A program made the translations under genes and the position numbers. The notes under the pieces were generated by a model that saw nothing but the letters and a program-made list of their open reading frames with translations, made no database searches and had not been told where the DNA came from. Shown one piece after another: positions 46,006 through 53,996 of a stretch of DNA of 64,000 nucleotides; the stretch's first letter is position 1; the number at the start of each line of letters is the position of its first letter. Source of the DNA: an uncultured Porphyromonadaceae bacterium (GTDB lineage Bacteria; Bacteroidota; Bacteroidia; Bacteroidales; Muribaculaceae). Location of the stretch: NCBI GenBank assembly GCA_900550025.1, contig URQP01000003.1, positions 1 through 64,000 of the forward strand, read 5' to 3'.

Positions 46006-46920
46006 TTAATTATTCTTTTGCTCTTCTTTTATTTGGTTAAGCCGTTGAGTTTCTGTCGGATATAACGAATACAGCAATTCATACACTGACTGCCTCTCGC
46101 TTTGATTGGATTTCGAATAGACATTCACCAACTCGTCCAATTTAGCGTCCTTAAACATAGACAAAGCTACCGACATCGGCGCTACTTCATAAACTTTTTT
46201 CAGGATATCCAACGACTGCGTAATCACCGCCTTGCCCTTGTCAGGACTCAAAACCATCTCGTCAAGCCCCTTGCGGTGATAATTATATACCAAAGTACGC
46301 ATCTCTTTTGTAGCGTTATCAGTAAATGCGCTCAATACCGCGCTACGGTTTTTGTTGTCCTCGAAAGCTTTCCAACCGCTTTCGCCGGAACTTTGCGCCA
46401 AAGTGACGACATTAGCGGCCTTTTCATAATAAAAGTCGCCTCCATTAGGAGAAAAGCTGTCGAAATCCATCGCCAGAATAAAATATGCATAAAAATTCAG
46501 AATGGCGGTCAGATTGCTTTCCATCGTGTTTTCTGAAAACACCAAAGGCTCATTCTCCTGATATTCAAACTCTATATTCGAATCCTTGAAATTAATCAGT
46601 GTCGTAGTATACGAACTGTTATAGACAGGACGAGTCGACTGCACCTGCAAATCGCCCGACATAGTCGTACCGTCATAATTGCTAATCGTAAAGAACAACT
46701 TGCATTCTATACGCTCATTGGCAAGAAACTGGGCATTTCCCCACTGGTTGTTGTTCATATACTCCATGATAGCGCTTTGCAAAGTAGTAAACACACTTTT
46801 GTCAGTCCCGGTTATTTTATCGGAATTTATCTCGACAGAACAATTAAGTTCCTGAGCGGATGCCATCTGTACGGCAAAAAATACTATCAAGACACGAAAA
46901 AAACATTTAAGTATTGTCAT
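46006..46920 (-). CDS. DUF4835/PorD-like periplasmic protein
   Basis: This 304-residue protein has a signal peptide (about 1-22, ending MASA) and the DUF4835 body: LNCSVEINSDKITGTDKSVF, the YNSSYTTTLINFKD region and ILNFYAYFILAMDFDSFSPNGG. The family corresponds to PorD, linked to type IX secretion in Porphyromonas; I assign this from memory. It lies between coaBC (4-nt overlap) and recN (1 nt), a conserved location in Bacteroidetes. The role in secretion is inferred. Confidence 0.85.
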   Translation of the reverse strand: MTILKCFFRVLIVFFAVQMASAQELNCSVEINSDKITGTDKSVFTTLQSAIMEYMNNNQWGNAQFLANERIECKLFFTISNYDGTTMSGDLQVQSTRPVYNSSYTTTLINFKDSNIEFEYQENEPLVFSENTMESNLTAILNFYAYFILAMDFDSFSPNGGDFYYEKAANVVTLAQSSGESGWKAFEDNKNRSAVLSAFTDNATKEMRTLVYNYHRKGLDEMVLSPDKGKAVITQSLDILKKVYEVAPMSVALSMFKDAKLDELVNVYSKSNQSERQSVYELLYSLYPTETQRLNQIKEEQKNN

Positions 46921-48113
46921 ATCCGCTGCTTTAGAAAATCGATAATATCCTTCGCCACCTCTTTTTTTGATTTTAGTCCATAACCATGCTGACTACCGTC
47001 ACGGGCAATTATTGTCACCTTGTTTGTATCGACACCAAAACCGGCGTTTTTATCAGCCAACGAATTAAGGACAATATAATCGAGGTTTTTCCGTATAATT
47101 TTGTCCTTGGCGTTGTCTACCGCATTGTCGGTCTCAAGCGCAAATCCCACCAGCAACTGATTTTTTTTGATTTTTCCCAGTTCAGCCGCAATGTCGGGAT
47201 TTTTCTTTAACTTCAGCACCGGCACTTCTTCCTTTTCCCTTTTTATCTTATGCTCAAAGTATTGTTCAGGGGCGTAATCGGCCACTGCGGCACACATAAT
47301 AGCGACATCACAACTGCCAAATTCACGAATAGCGGCATCACGCATCTGCAAAGCTGATTCCACTTTTACAATCTCCACTTCCCGCCGATTGCACGTGATT
47401 CCCACAGGCCCGCTAATCAGCACCACATCCGCGCCACGCCTTGCGCACTCCTCAGCAATGGCATAACCCATTTTCCCGGAAGAATAGTTTCCAATGAATC
47501 TAACAGGGTCTATTTTCTCGTATGTAGGCCCTGCAGTCACCATGATTTTCTTTCCGGTCAAATCCTTATCATAGTTGAAAAAATCGTCGATAACCGAGAA
47601 TATGACCTCAGGCTCCTCCATCCGTCCTTTTCCTATAAGATGGCTTGCAAGCTCCCCGGCCTCAGGTTCTATGATATGATTGCCATAACTCTTCAAAAGC
47701 TCTATGTTTCTTGCCGTCGAAGGATGCGCGAACATATCCAAATCCATCGCGGGAGCGATAAACACCGGAGCTTTTGCCGACAGATATGTGGTGATAAGCA
47801 TATTGTCAGCAACCCCATTGGCCATTTTTGCAATGGAAGACGCTGTCGCAGGAGCTATCACCATGGCATCCGCCCATAACCCCAAATCCACATGGCTGTT
47901 CCATACTCCTGTATTGGCCGTGAAAAAATCACTGATTACAGGCTTGCCGCTCAAAGCCGACAACGTGACCGGTGTGATGAACTCTTTACCCGACGGTGTG
48001 ATGACGACTTGCACCTCCGCCCCTGCCTTCACGAACAGTCTCAATAAAGAGACCGACTTATAGGCTGCAATTCCGCCCGTGATACCTAATATGATATGCT
48101 TGCCTTTAAGCAT
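46917..48113 (-). CDS. coaBC: Bifunctional phosphopantothenoylcysteine decarboxylase/phosphopantothenate-cysteine ligase
   Basis: This 398-residue CoA biosynthesis enzyme has an N-terminal flavoprotein CoaC domain (about 1-180): GGIAAYKSVSLLR, the active-site His in SHVDLGLWADAM, and APAMDLDMF. The C-terminal CoaB domain (about 185-398) contains VTAGPTYEKIDPVRFIGNYSSGKMG and IKREKEEVPVLKLKKNPDI. It overlaps DUF4835 by 4 nt and abuts the exonuclease gene. Confidence 0.96.
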   Translation of the reverse strand: MLKGKHIILGITGGIAAYKSVSLLRLFVKAGAEVQVVITPSGKEFITPVTLSALSGKPVISDFFTANTGVWNSHVDLGLWADAMVIAPATASSIAKMANGVADNMLITTYLSAKAPVFIAPAMDLDMFAHPSTARNIELLKSYGNHIIEPEAGELASHLIGKGRMEEPEVIFSVIDDFFNYDKDLTGKKIMVTAGPTYEKIDPVRFIGNYSSGKMGYAIAEECARRGADVVLISGPVGITCNRREVEIVKVESALQMRDAAIREFGSCDVAIMCAAVADYAPEQYFEHKIKREKEEVPVLKLKKNPDIAAELGKIKKNQLLVGFALETDNAVDNAKDKIIRKNLDYIVLNSLADKNAGFGVDTNKVTIIARDGSQHGYGLKSKKEVAKDIIDFLKQRI

Positions 48114-48875
48114 TTATTTCATTCTAAGTTTTATGTTTGTCAACACATTTTTTGTGTTTTGCGGGAAATCGCCCTGCATCATCCACCCGAAATAACCGCT
48201 GTCGCGCTTTAGAACTTCCTCGACAGGCTGCCCTTTGTACTTGCCGAAATTAAAGACCTCTACATTATTGTCATTCAATATGATTCTCCCGGCAAGGTCG
48301 ACATTGCGGTTCTGTGAAGAAAATTTCGAAAGGAAATCAACGTCGTTCTCAAGATTCGGATAGCGGTCAAGCTGGGCTTGAAGCACTTCATACGTCGCTT
48401 CCGTATCGGCATTGGCAGAATGCGCGTTGTCCAAATCCTTATCGCAATAGAATTTATATGCCGCCGTAAGCGTGCGTTGCTCCATTTTATGGAAGATTGT
48501 CTGTATGTCGATGAATTTCCGCTTTGAAATGTCAAAATCGACACCGGCACGCAGAAATTCCTCCATCAGCAACGGTATGTCGAACCGGTTGCTGTTGAAT
48601 CCCGCGAAGTCGCATCCTTCAAAATCCTTGGCCAACGTCTTTGCTATCTCCTTGAACAAAGGCTTGTCTTTCACATCCTCGTCGGTAATATGATGCACAG
48701 CCGTAGCCTGCTCCGGTATATGCATACCGGGATTCACACGTATTGTCTTCCTGACATCAGAGCCGTCAGGCAAAACCTTTATATACGACAGTTCTACAAT
48801 CCTGTCCTTAGTTATATTGATGCCGGTGGTCTCCAAATCAAAGAATACCAACGGCCTACGCAAATTCAGCTTCAT
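48114..48875 (-). CDS. 3'-5' exonuclease (DnaQ/epsilon-like)
   Basis: This 253-residue DEDDh exonuclease has Exo I VFFDLETTGINITKDRIVELSYI (about 11-33), Exo II DFAGFNSNRFDIPLLMEEF and Exo III NAHSANADTEATYEV. A C-terminal region (about 190-250, KYKGQPVEEVLKRDSGYFGWMMQ) matches the 'exodeoxyribonuclease X-like' tail. It directly follows dnaN (2 nt), suggesting a proofreading or clamp-linked role. Confidence 0.93.
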   Translation of the reverse strand: MKLNLRRPLVFFDLETTGINITKDRIVELSYIKVLPDGSDVRKTIRVNPGMHIPEQATAVHHITDEDVKDKPLFKEIAKTLAKDFEGCDFAGFNSNRFDIPLLMEEFLRAGVDFDISKRKFIDIQTIFHKMEQRTLTAAYKFYCDKDLDNAHSANADTEATYEVLQAQLDRYPNLENDVDFLSKFSSQNRNVDLAGRIILNDNNVEVFNFGKYKGQPVEEVLKRDSGYFGWMMQGDFPQNTKNVLTNIKLRMK

Positions 48876-48877
48876 TT

Positions 48878-50002
48878 CTACAAAGAAGGAATCATCATTG
48901 GCATCAGCAATACGAGCAAATCCTCATTCTCCTTTTGCTCAACAGGAAGGAACAGTCCCGGACGGGCAGGGTCGGATATCTTGATAAGAATATTATCGAC
49001 ACCAACATTATTAAGAACTTCTATGATTTTATCCTTATTAAATCCCATAGAAAGGCTTTCGCCGGAATATTCGCACGACAGGCATTCTTCGGCCGATGTA
49101 GAATATTCCACATCCTGAGCCTTGATGAATATGTTATTATCGGAGAATTGCAATTGAACCAAACCGCCGTCGGTAGCAAATATGCCGACACGCTTTATCG
49201 CATTCAGCAATAGCTGGCGGTCGACAGTTATCTCGTACGGATTGTTCTGCGGTATAACGGCATTGTAATTCGGATATTTTCCATTTATGAAACGGCAAAT
49301 CAAAGTATATGTTTCCGTCTCGAACGAAACGCTTTTAGAATCAAAAGCGACCTTTACATCTCCATCCTCTTTTGCAAGAATGCTCGACAATATGCTTGCA
49401 GGCTTGGTCGGCAGTATGAACGACCCTTCGACACCCGGTTTTACACTGCTATTGATATAGCGCACCAACTTATGGGTATCGGAAGCCACAAATACGATAG
49501 AATCAGGCTTGATGTCCCAAAGGATACCCATCATTATCGGGCGCATCGTATCCGTGCCGGCAGCAAACACCGTCTTGTCGATGCTTTTCGGAATTTCGCT
49601 TGCAGGAATGAGCATTTCGTATTTTTCCTCTCCCGACTCTTCCATCTGCGGGAACTCATCGCCATCGACACCTACAAACTTGTAATCGCCGTTCTGATAT
49701 TGCAAATGTATCTCGTAAGTTTCCTCGTTGATTTCAAACGTCACGCCTTGATCAGGCAATTCCTTCAACAAATCAAGTATTCGTTTTACATTCAAGGCAA
49801 ACGAGCCTTCGCCTTCCGCGTCAAGCAGTTCTATGCGGGCAATGACTGTATTCTCCTTGTCCGTTCCAGTCACGACCAAGATGTTATTCTTCAAAGAGAA
49901 CAAGAAATTGTCAAGTATAGCAATAGCATTTTTTGAGCTAACAACCTTATTGACAGCCGACAAATGTGCAAGTAGAGTCTTGCTCGAAATAGTGAATTTC
50001 AT
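48878..50002 (-). CDS. dnaN: DNA polymerase III beta sliding clamp
   Basis: This 374-residue clamp has three repeated domains (about 1-120, 130-245, 250-374). It shows NAIAILDNFLF, the EFPQMEESGEEKYEMLIPASEI region, RYSINSSVKPG-like turns, and a C terminus ending LLMPMMIPSL close to the conserved clamp ending. It heads a long operon with exonuclease, coaBC, DUF4835, recN and rlmB, and has a strong promoter about 40 nt upstream. Confidence 0.97.
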   Translation of the reverse strand: MKFTISSKTLLAHLSAVNKVVSSKNAIAILDNFLFSLKNNILVVTGTDKENTVIARIELLDAEGEGSFALNVKRILDLLKELPDQGVTFEINEETYEIHLQYQNGDYKFVGVDGDEFPQMEESGEEKYEMLIPASEIPKSIDKTVFAAGTDTMRPIMMGILWDIKPDSIVFVASDTHKLVRYINSSVKPGVEGSFILPTKPASILSSILAKEDGDVKVAFDSKSVSFETETYTLICRFINGKYPNYNAVIPQNNPYEITVDRQLLLNAIKRVGIFATDGGLVQLQFSDNNIFIKAQDVEYSTSAEECLSCEYSGESLSMGFNKDKIIEVLNNVGVDNILIKISDPARPGLFLPVEQKENEDLLVLLMPMMIPSL

Positions 50003-50040
50003 ATCTGATATTTTTATTTATTCTAAATTGTACATCAATG

Positions 50041-50072
50041 CAAAGATAGTGAAAGTCAAGAGCAGAAACAAA
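50041..50072 (-). promoter_or_regulatory. Bacteroidetes-type promoter of the dnaN operon
   Basis: On the minus strand, TTTG (50069-50072), a 20-nt gap, then TATCTTTG (50041-50048). Full match. The whole element is duplicated at 50123-50154. Confidence 0.75.
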
Positions 50073-50154
50073 TGAAAACGGAGTTTTCAATTTGATTATG
50101 CCGAGACGCACCCTATCTTATTCAAAGATGGAGAAAGTCAGGAGCAAAAGCAAA
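50041..50154. repeat. Duplicated 32-bp promoter element (direct repeat)
   Basis: The 32 bp at 50041-50072 recur at 50123-50154 with 27 of 32 identities and the same -33/-7 spacing. The second copy has CATCTTTG instead of TATCTTTG. The copies are 82 bp apart, between dnaN and the CvfB-like fragment. Confidence 0.7.
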
Positions 50155-50155
50155 A

Positions 50156-50359
50156 TTAATTATCTCCCTGATGTCCCGGACGCCTCCTCAAACATACCGA
50201 ATCGTCATTTATATCTATCCGGCCTCTTTTATACAGGAATCCAAGAGCTTTCTTAAAGTCTTTCTTACTACATTGGAACACTTCTTTAATGTCTTCCGGT
50301 GACGAAGAATCCGTCACCCTGACTCTGCCGGAGTCGGAGAAGTCGGAAATCAGCCGGGA
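50156..50359 (-). pseudogene. CvfB-like S1 RNA-binding protein, C-terminal winged helix only (cut at join)
   Basis: Only the last 68 residues remain. The pattern SGRVRVTDSSSPEDIKEV then CSKKDFKKALGFLYKRGRI matches the C-terminal winged-helix of CvfB/YitL-type S1 proteins, where the consensus is D-K-SSPEEI and SKKxFKKAxGxLYK. The S1 domains that should precede it (over 200 residues) are missing: upstream the frame runs into a GC-rich TGTCCC array and then clostridial coding sequence on the other strand. The gene is therefore cut by the join, not decayed; codon use of the remaining part is Bacteroidales-like. Its stop is 153 nt upstream of dnaN. Confidence 0.75.
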
Positions 50360-50436
50360 CATCTCGGTCTGTCCCGGCCCTGTCCCTATGTTGTCCCGGG
50401 ACAAAACACCCCCTGTCCCGGTGTTGTCCCAAGGAA
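50360..50436. other. Bacteroidales/Clostridia chimeric junction
   Basis: Left of this interval all genes have moderate GC and Bacteroidetes promoters; right of it all have high GC, GGAGG starts and TTGACA/TATAAT promoters. A gene is truncated on each side. The exact crossover lies inside the interval and cannot be fixed by eye. Confidence 0.85.
50370..50435. repeat. 11-bp phased TGTCCC array
   Basis: TGTCCC occurs at 50370, 50381, 50392, 50414 and 50425: spacings 11, 11, 22 and 11, so one unit is degenerate. The unit is 11 bp (TGTCCCGGnnn). It occupies the gap between the two truncated genes. It is not a multiple of three, so it is unlikely to be selected as protein repeat. Confidence 0.7.
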
Positions 50437-51791
50437 AAAAGCGGCTTGCCGCCGCAATTGACGTCCGCAAACGCCGTATCGCTCATACAGAGCAGGACGC
50501 GGAAGCTATGGCAGCGGGCCTTCCCGGAGGAGAACTCCTGCTTCAGGCTCCCGCCAACCGGGAAAATCTGGCAGAGTTTCTGGAAAATTCTTCCTTTTCC
50601 CTGCCCCATAAGCAGGCCCTTTTGGCAGCTCTCTCCCCCAAGGATCTTCAGGATGTGACCCCGGAGGTGCTGGCAGAGTCACTGTCCGTGCCCGGCCCCT
50701 GCCCGGAGCTGCCGGAGGACGTGTATTTCCGGTATGTGGCCTGTCCCCGGATAGATAACGAGCCCCTGCGGCCCCAGCGGCGGCAGCTGCTGCATGCCCT
50801 GACGGACTCACAAAAGGAACATTTCCGCCGTGATCCCCAGGCTTTATACGCCTGGCTTACGGAAAATATTCACTTTTTCCCCCAGGAGGAATCCCCTCAG
50901 CTGACCACCCTTCCGGCGGCAGCGCTGGCGTCAAGGGCCGGGTCCCCCCTATCCCGGGATGCGCTGTTCGCGGCCCTGTGCCGGGCCCTGGGCGTCCCCG
51001 CCCGGCTGCACCCGGCGGACCGGGAGCCTCAGTTCTGGCAGAACGGTCAATTCCGTTCCGCCGCAACGGGTCTGGCCCGGGGCAGCTTCCTGATTCTGGA
51101 AAATCCCATGGCATTCGGCACGGATTTTGGCCTGACAAAGCAGGAGGATGAACAGGCCCTGGACCTGTCGTCCTATTCCTGGAAAAACGGGCAGATGACC
51201 GTGGACCTGCTGCCCGGACGTTATACCGTTATCACCGATAGCCGCCTGCCCTGTGGGGATATACACGCCCGCACCGTCTGTTTTTCCCTGGATAATGGAG
51301 AAAAACGGCGGATTTCCCTGGAAAAAGTGCCGGTTTTTCCGGAGGAGATGACCGTCTCCTGTCCCCTGCCGGACTTCACCGTCCGCTCCCCGGATGGCCG
51401 GGAGCTGACCGGCCGGGAGCTGACCCGGACCCCGGCGCTGCTGGCCTGGCTGGAGGTGGGCCGGGAGCCAACGGAGCATCTGCTGGGAGAGCTGCGGGAT
51501 CGGGCAGCGGCTCTTGCCGGAATGGATATTGTCCTTCTGGTGCCGGACCTCCGGGACCGGGCGGACCCGCTTCTGGCGGAGGTCTGCCGGGTCCTGCCCC
51601 GGTGCCGGGTGCTGCTGGGCGGCAGGCCCAACGCCCTGGCCCGCAGCGTTTTCCTGGAGCCGGGGTGCCTGCCCCTGGTGCTGGTGACGGACGGTCCCCT
51701 CCATGCCGTATACGCCGCCGCAGGCTACCGGGTAGGCGGGGTGCAGCTGGCGGAAACGGTGCTGCGGCAGGCAAAGGAGGGGCTCAGATGA
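50436..51791 (+). CDS. Transglutaminase-like domain protein with thioredoxin-like tail, 5'-truncated
   Basis: About 450 C-terminal residues are present; the reading frame is open further left, but sequence before about 50,436 is not credible for the family. A helical segment (EFLENSSFSLPHKQALLAALSPKDLQDV) is followed by a transglutaminase-core-like region with SPLSRDALFAALCRALGVPARL. The usual catalytic Cys position holds Ser/Leu, so activity is doubtful. A beta-rich part (GRYTVITDSRLPCGD) and a C-terminal thioredoxin-like domain (DIVLLVPDLRDR, CRVLLGGRPN, HAVYAAAGYRVGGVQLAE) follow. Such proteins occur in gut Oscillospiraceae; function unknown. Its stop overlaps the TatD ATG by 4 nt. Confidence 0.75.
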   Translation, partial: KKRLAAAIDVRKRRIAHTEQDAEAMAAGLPGGELLLQAPANRENLAEFLENSSFSLPHKQALLAALSPKDLQDVTPEVLAESLSVPGPCPELPEDVYFRYVACPRIDNEPLRPQRRQLLHALTDSQKEHFRRDPQALYAWLTENIHFFPQEESPQLTTLPAAALASRAGSPLSRDALFAALCRALGVPARLHPADREPQFWQNGQFRSAATGLARGSFLILENPMAFGTDFGLTKQEDEQALDLSSYSWKNGQMTVDLLPGRYTVITDSRLPCGDIHARTVCFSLDNGEKRRISLEKVPVFPEEMTVSCPLPDFTVRSPDGRELTGRELTRTPALLAWLEVGREPTEHLLGELRDRAAALAGMDIVLLVPDLRDRADPLLAEVCRVLPRCRVLLGGRPNALARSVFLEPGCLPLVLVTDGPLHAVYAAAGYRVGGVQLAETVLRQAKEGLR

Positions 51792-52642
51792 TCATCGAAA
51801 GCCATGCCCACTACAGTCATAAGCGCTACGACGGCACCTTCCGGTACCTGACCGGCCAGTTGACGGCGGAGGAGGGAAACCGGGACGGATTGCTGAAGCG
51901 GCTGCGGGAGAGCGGTGTCGCCCTGTGCATCGAGCCCGCCATCGACTTTGACTCCAACCGGCTGACCGCCGCCCTGTACCGGCAGCATCCGGACCTTTTC
52001 CGCCTGGCGGTGGGCGTTCATCCCACCCGGACGGCCCAGGTTCCCTGGCGGCAGCGAAAACAGCTGGCCACCTGGGCCCAGGGCCCCGGTGTGGCAGCCA
52101 TCGGAGAGACGGGACTGGACTATCACCGGCCCCGGCATCACCGGCTGGTCCAGCTGCTGTGGTTCCGGTATCAGCTGGACCTGGCCCGGCGGACGGGGCT
52201 GCCGCTGGTGCTGCACATCCGCATGGCGGACCGGGACGCCCTGCCCATGCTGCGCCGCAGGCGGCGGTGGCTCCCCGGCGGGGTGGTGCACTGCTTCCAG
52301 GGCGGCTGGGAAACGGCCCGGCAGTACCTGGACCTGGGCCTGTGTCTGGGCATCGGCGGTGCGCTGCTGCGGCGGGAGTCGGCCCCCCTGCGGGAGACAG
52401 TGGCCGGGGCGCCGCGGGAGCGGCTGCTGGTGGAGACCGACAGTCCCTATGTGCTGCCGGACATTCCCTGGGAGGGCAGCAGAAAATCTCTGGGCAGGGT
52501 GCGCAACTCCTCCCTGCTGCTGCCCCGGATCATTGAGGAGATCGCACGGCTTAAGCGGCTGCCGCCGGAGACGGTGGAGGCGGCTGTGCTGGAAAATACC
52601 CGGCGGGTGTTCCACCTGCCGGACATAAAGAACGGAGGATGA
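51788..52642 (+). CDS. TatD-family metal-dependent hydrolase
   Basis: This 284-residue TIM-barrel protein has TatD signatures: IGETGLDYHR (metal-ligand Glu), LHIRMADRDALPML, VHCFQGGWETARQYLDLG and the C-terminal VETDSPYVLPDIPW. The N-terminal metal motif is ESHAH rather than the common DxHxH. TatD proteins act as 3'-5' DNases or in quality control; the substrate is not known. I use the ATG at 51,788, which overlaps the upstream stop (ATGA), rather than a longer frame inside that gene. Confidence 0.88.
   Translation: MIIESHAHYSHKRYDGTFRYLTGQLTAEEGNRDGLLKRLRESGVALCIEPAIDFDSNRLTAALYRQHPDLFRLAVGVHPTRTAQVPWRQRKQLATWAQGPGVAAIGETGLDYHRPRHHRLVQLLWFRYQLDLARRTGLPLVLHIRMADRDALPMLRRRRRWLPGGVVHCFQGGWETARQYLDLGLCLGIGGALLRRESAPLRETVAGAPRERLLVETDSPYVLPDIPWEGSRKSLGRVRNSSLLLPRIIEEIARLKRLPPETVEAAVLENTRRVFHLPDIKNGG
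52634..52638 (+). promoter_or_regulatory. Ribosome binding site deciding the MalY start
   Basis: GGAGG is directly adjacent to ATG 52,639 but six nt before ATG 52,645; proper spacing favours 52,645. Confidence 0.6.
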
Positions 52643-52644
52643 CC

Positions 52645-53841
52645 ATGCAGTATGATTTTGACACCATTCTGGACCGGCGGGGACGGGATGCCCTGGCCCT
52701 GGACGTGATCCCCTATGCCGGAGTGGAGCCTAAGGCGGGCTTTTCCCGGATCCCTATGTGGGTGGCGGATATGAGCTTTCCCACCGCGCCGCCGGTGCTG
52801 GAGGCCATCCAGGCCCGGCTCAGCCACCCCAATTTCGGCTACTACCGGCTGACGGACGCCTACTATGACAGCATCATCCGCTGGCAGCAGGCGCGGCACG
52901 GGGTATCCGGCCTGGAGCGGCGGCACATCGGGTATGAAAACGGGGTCCTAGGCGGCGTCAGCTCCGTGGTGCAGGCCCTGACCTGCCCCGGGGAGCCTAT
53001 CCTGGTCCACAGCCCCACCTATGTGGGCTTTACCCACACCCTGGAGCGGCTGGGGCGGCCCATTGTCCACACGCCGCTGAAGCGGGATGAGGCGGGCGTG
53101 TGGCGCATGGACTATGCGGACATGGACCGGCAGCTGAAGGAGCACGACATCCACCTGGCCATCCTGTGCTCCCCCCACAATCCCTGCGGCCGGGTGTGGG
53201 AGCGATGGGAGCTGGAGCAGGCCATGGAGGTGTACGCCGCCAATGACTGCACCGTCATCTCCGACGAGATCTGGTCGGACCTGATCATGCCGGGACACAC
53301 CCACATTCCCACCCAGTCCGTGTCCGCCGACGCCCGCAGCCGCACCGCGGCCTTTTATGCCCCCACCAAGACCTTCAGCCTGGCGGGGCTCATCGGGTCG
53401 TACCACATTATCTACGACGACCGGCTGCGCAGCCGGGTCCGGCGGCAGGGGGACCTGTCCGGGTATAACAGCTGCAACGTGCTGTCCATGCATGCCCTGA
53501 CGGGGGCCTACAGCCACGCGGGCATGGAATGGGTGGACCAGCTGTGCGCCGTGCTGGACAAGAACCTGCGGTACATCCGGGACTTTATGGAAAGCCGGTT
53601 CCCCGGCGTTTCCATGATGCTGCCTCAGGGGACGTATATGCTGTTCGTCAACTGCGGGGCCTGGTGCCGGGACCACGGCATCACCCCGGACCAGCTGCGC
53701 CGCCGGGGTGTGGAGCACGGCGTGATCTGGCAGAGCGGCGAAGCCTTCGGCGACGGCGACTGCATCCGCATCAACGCCGCCCTGCCCCATGCCCTGGTGC
53801 GGGAGGCCATGGACCGGCTGGAAAAATACGTCTTTGTGTGA
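52645..53841 (+). CDS. MalY/PatB-family PLP aminotransferase (C-S lyase)
   Basis: This protein of about 398 residues is a fold-type I PLP enzyme. Family motifs are MWVADMSFPTAPPVLEAI, the NPCGRVW turn, ISDEIWSDLIMPGHTHIP, and the PLP Lys in FYAPTKTFSLAGLIGSY. MalY/PatB members cleave cystathionine or cysteine conjugates. The reaction here could be cystathionine beta-lyase; specificity is not decided. It follows TatD with a 2-nt gap at the chosen start. Confidence 0.92.
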   Translation: MQYDFDTILDRRGRDALALDVIPYAGVEPKAGFSRIPMWVADMSFPTAPPVLEAIQARLSHPNFGYYRLTDAYYDSIIRWQQARHGVSGLERRHIGYENGVLGGVSSVVQALTCPGEPILVHSPTYVGFTHTLERLGRPIVHTPLKRDEAGVWRMDYADMDRQLKEHDIHLAILCSPHNPCGRVWERWELEQAMEVYAANDCTVISDEIWSDLIMPGHTHIPTQSVSADARSRTAAFYAPTKTFSLAGLIGSYHIIYDDRLRSRVRRQGDLSGYNSCNVLSMHALTGAYSHAGMEWVDQLCAVLDKNLRYIRDFMESRFPGVSMMLPQGTYMLFVNCGAWCRDHGITPDQLRRRGVEHGVIWQSGEAFGDGDCIRINAALPHALVREAMDRLEKYVFV

Positions 53842-53909
53842 GCGGCCCCCGCCAGGTCACGCGTTTTCGGGAATCGCCACGGGAACAAAGCTGCTGCGTA
53901 AAAGAGGGA

Positions 53910-53938
53910 TTGACATTTGCTCCCGCTGTCCGTATAGT
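53910..53938 (+). promoter_or_regulatory. Sigma-A promoter of the anchored unknown protein
   Basis: TTGACA at 53910-53915, 17 nt, then TATAGT at 53933-53938; about 58 nt before the ATG. Confidence 0.8.
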
Positions 53939-53996
53939 GTAATTGCCATTTTTTGGCGAGATCAGAAGGACCAGCCGTGAGGAAAGAGGGAGTACG

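Noticed and set aside
50370-50435. TGTCCC array as a CRISPR array
   Set aside because: Units are 11 bp with no spacers of constant length and no cas genes.
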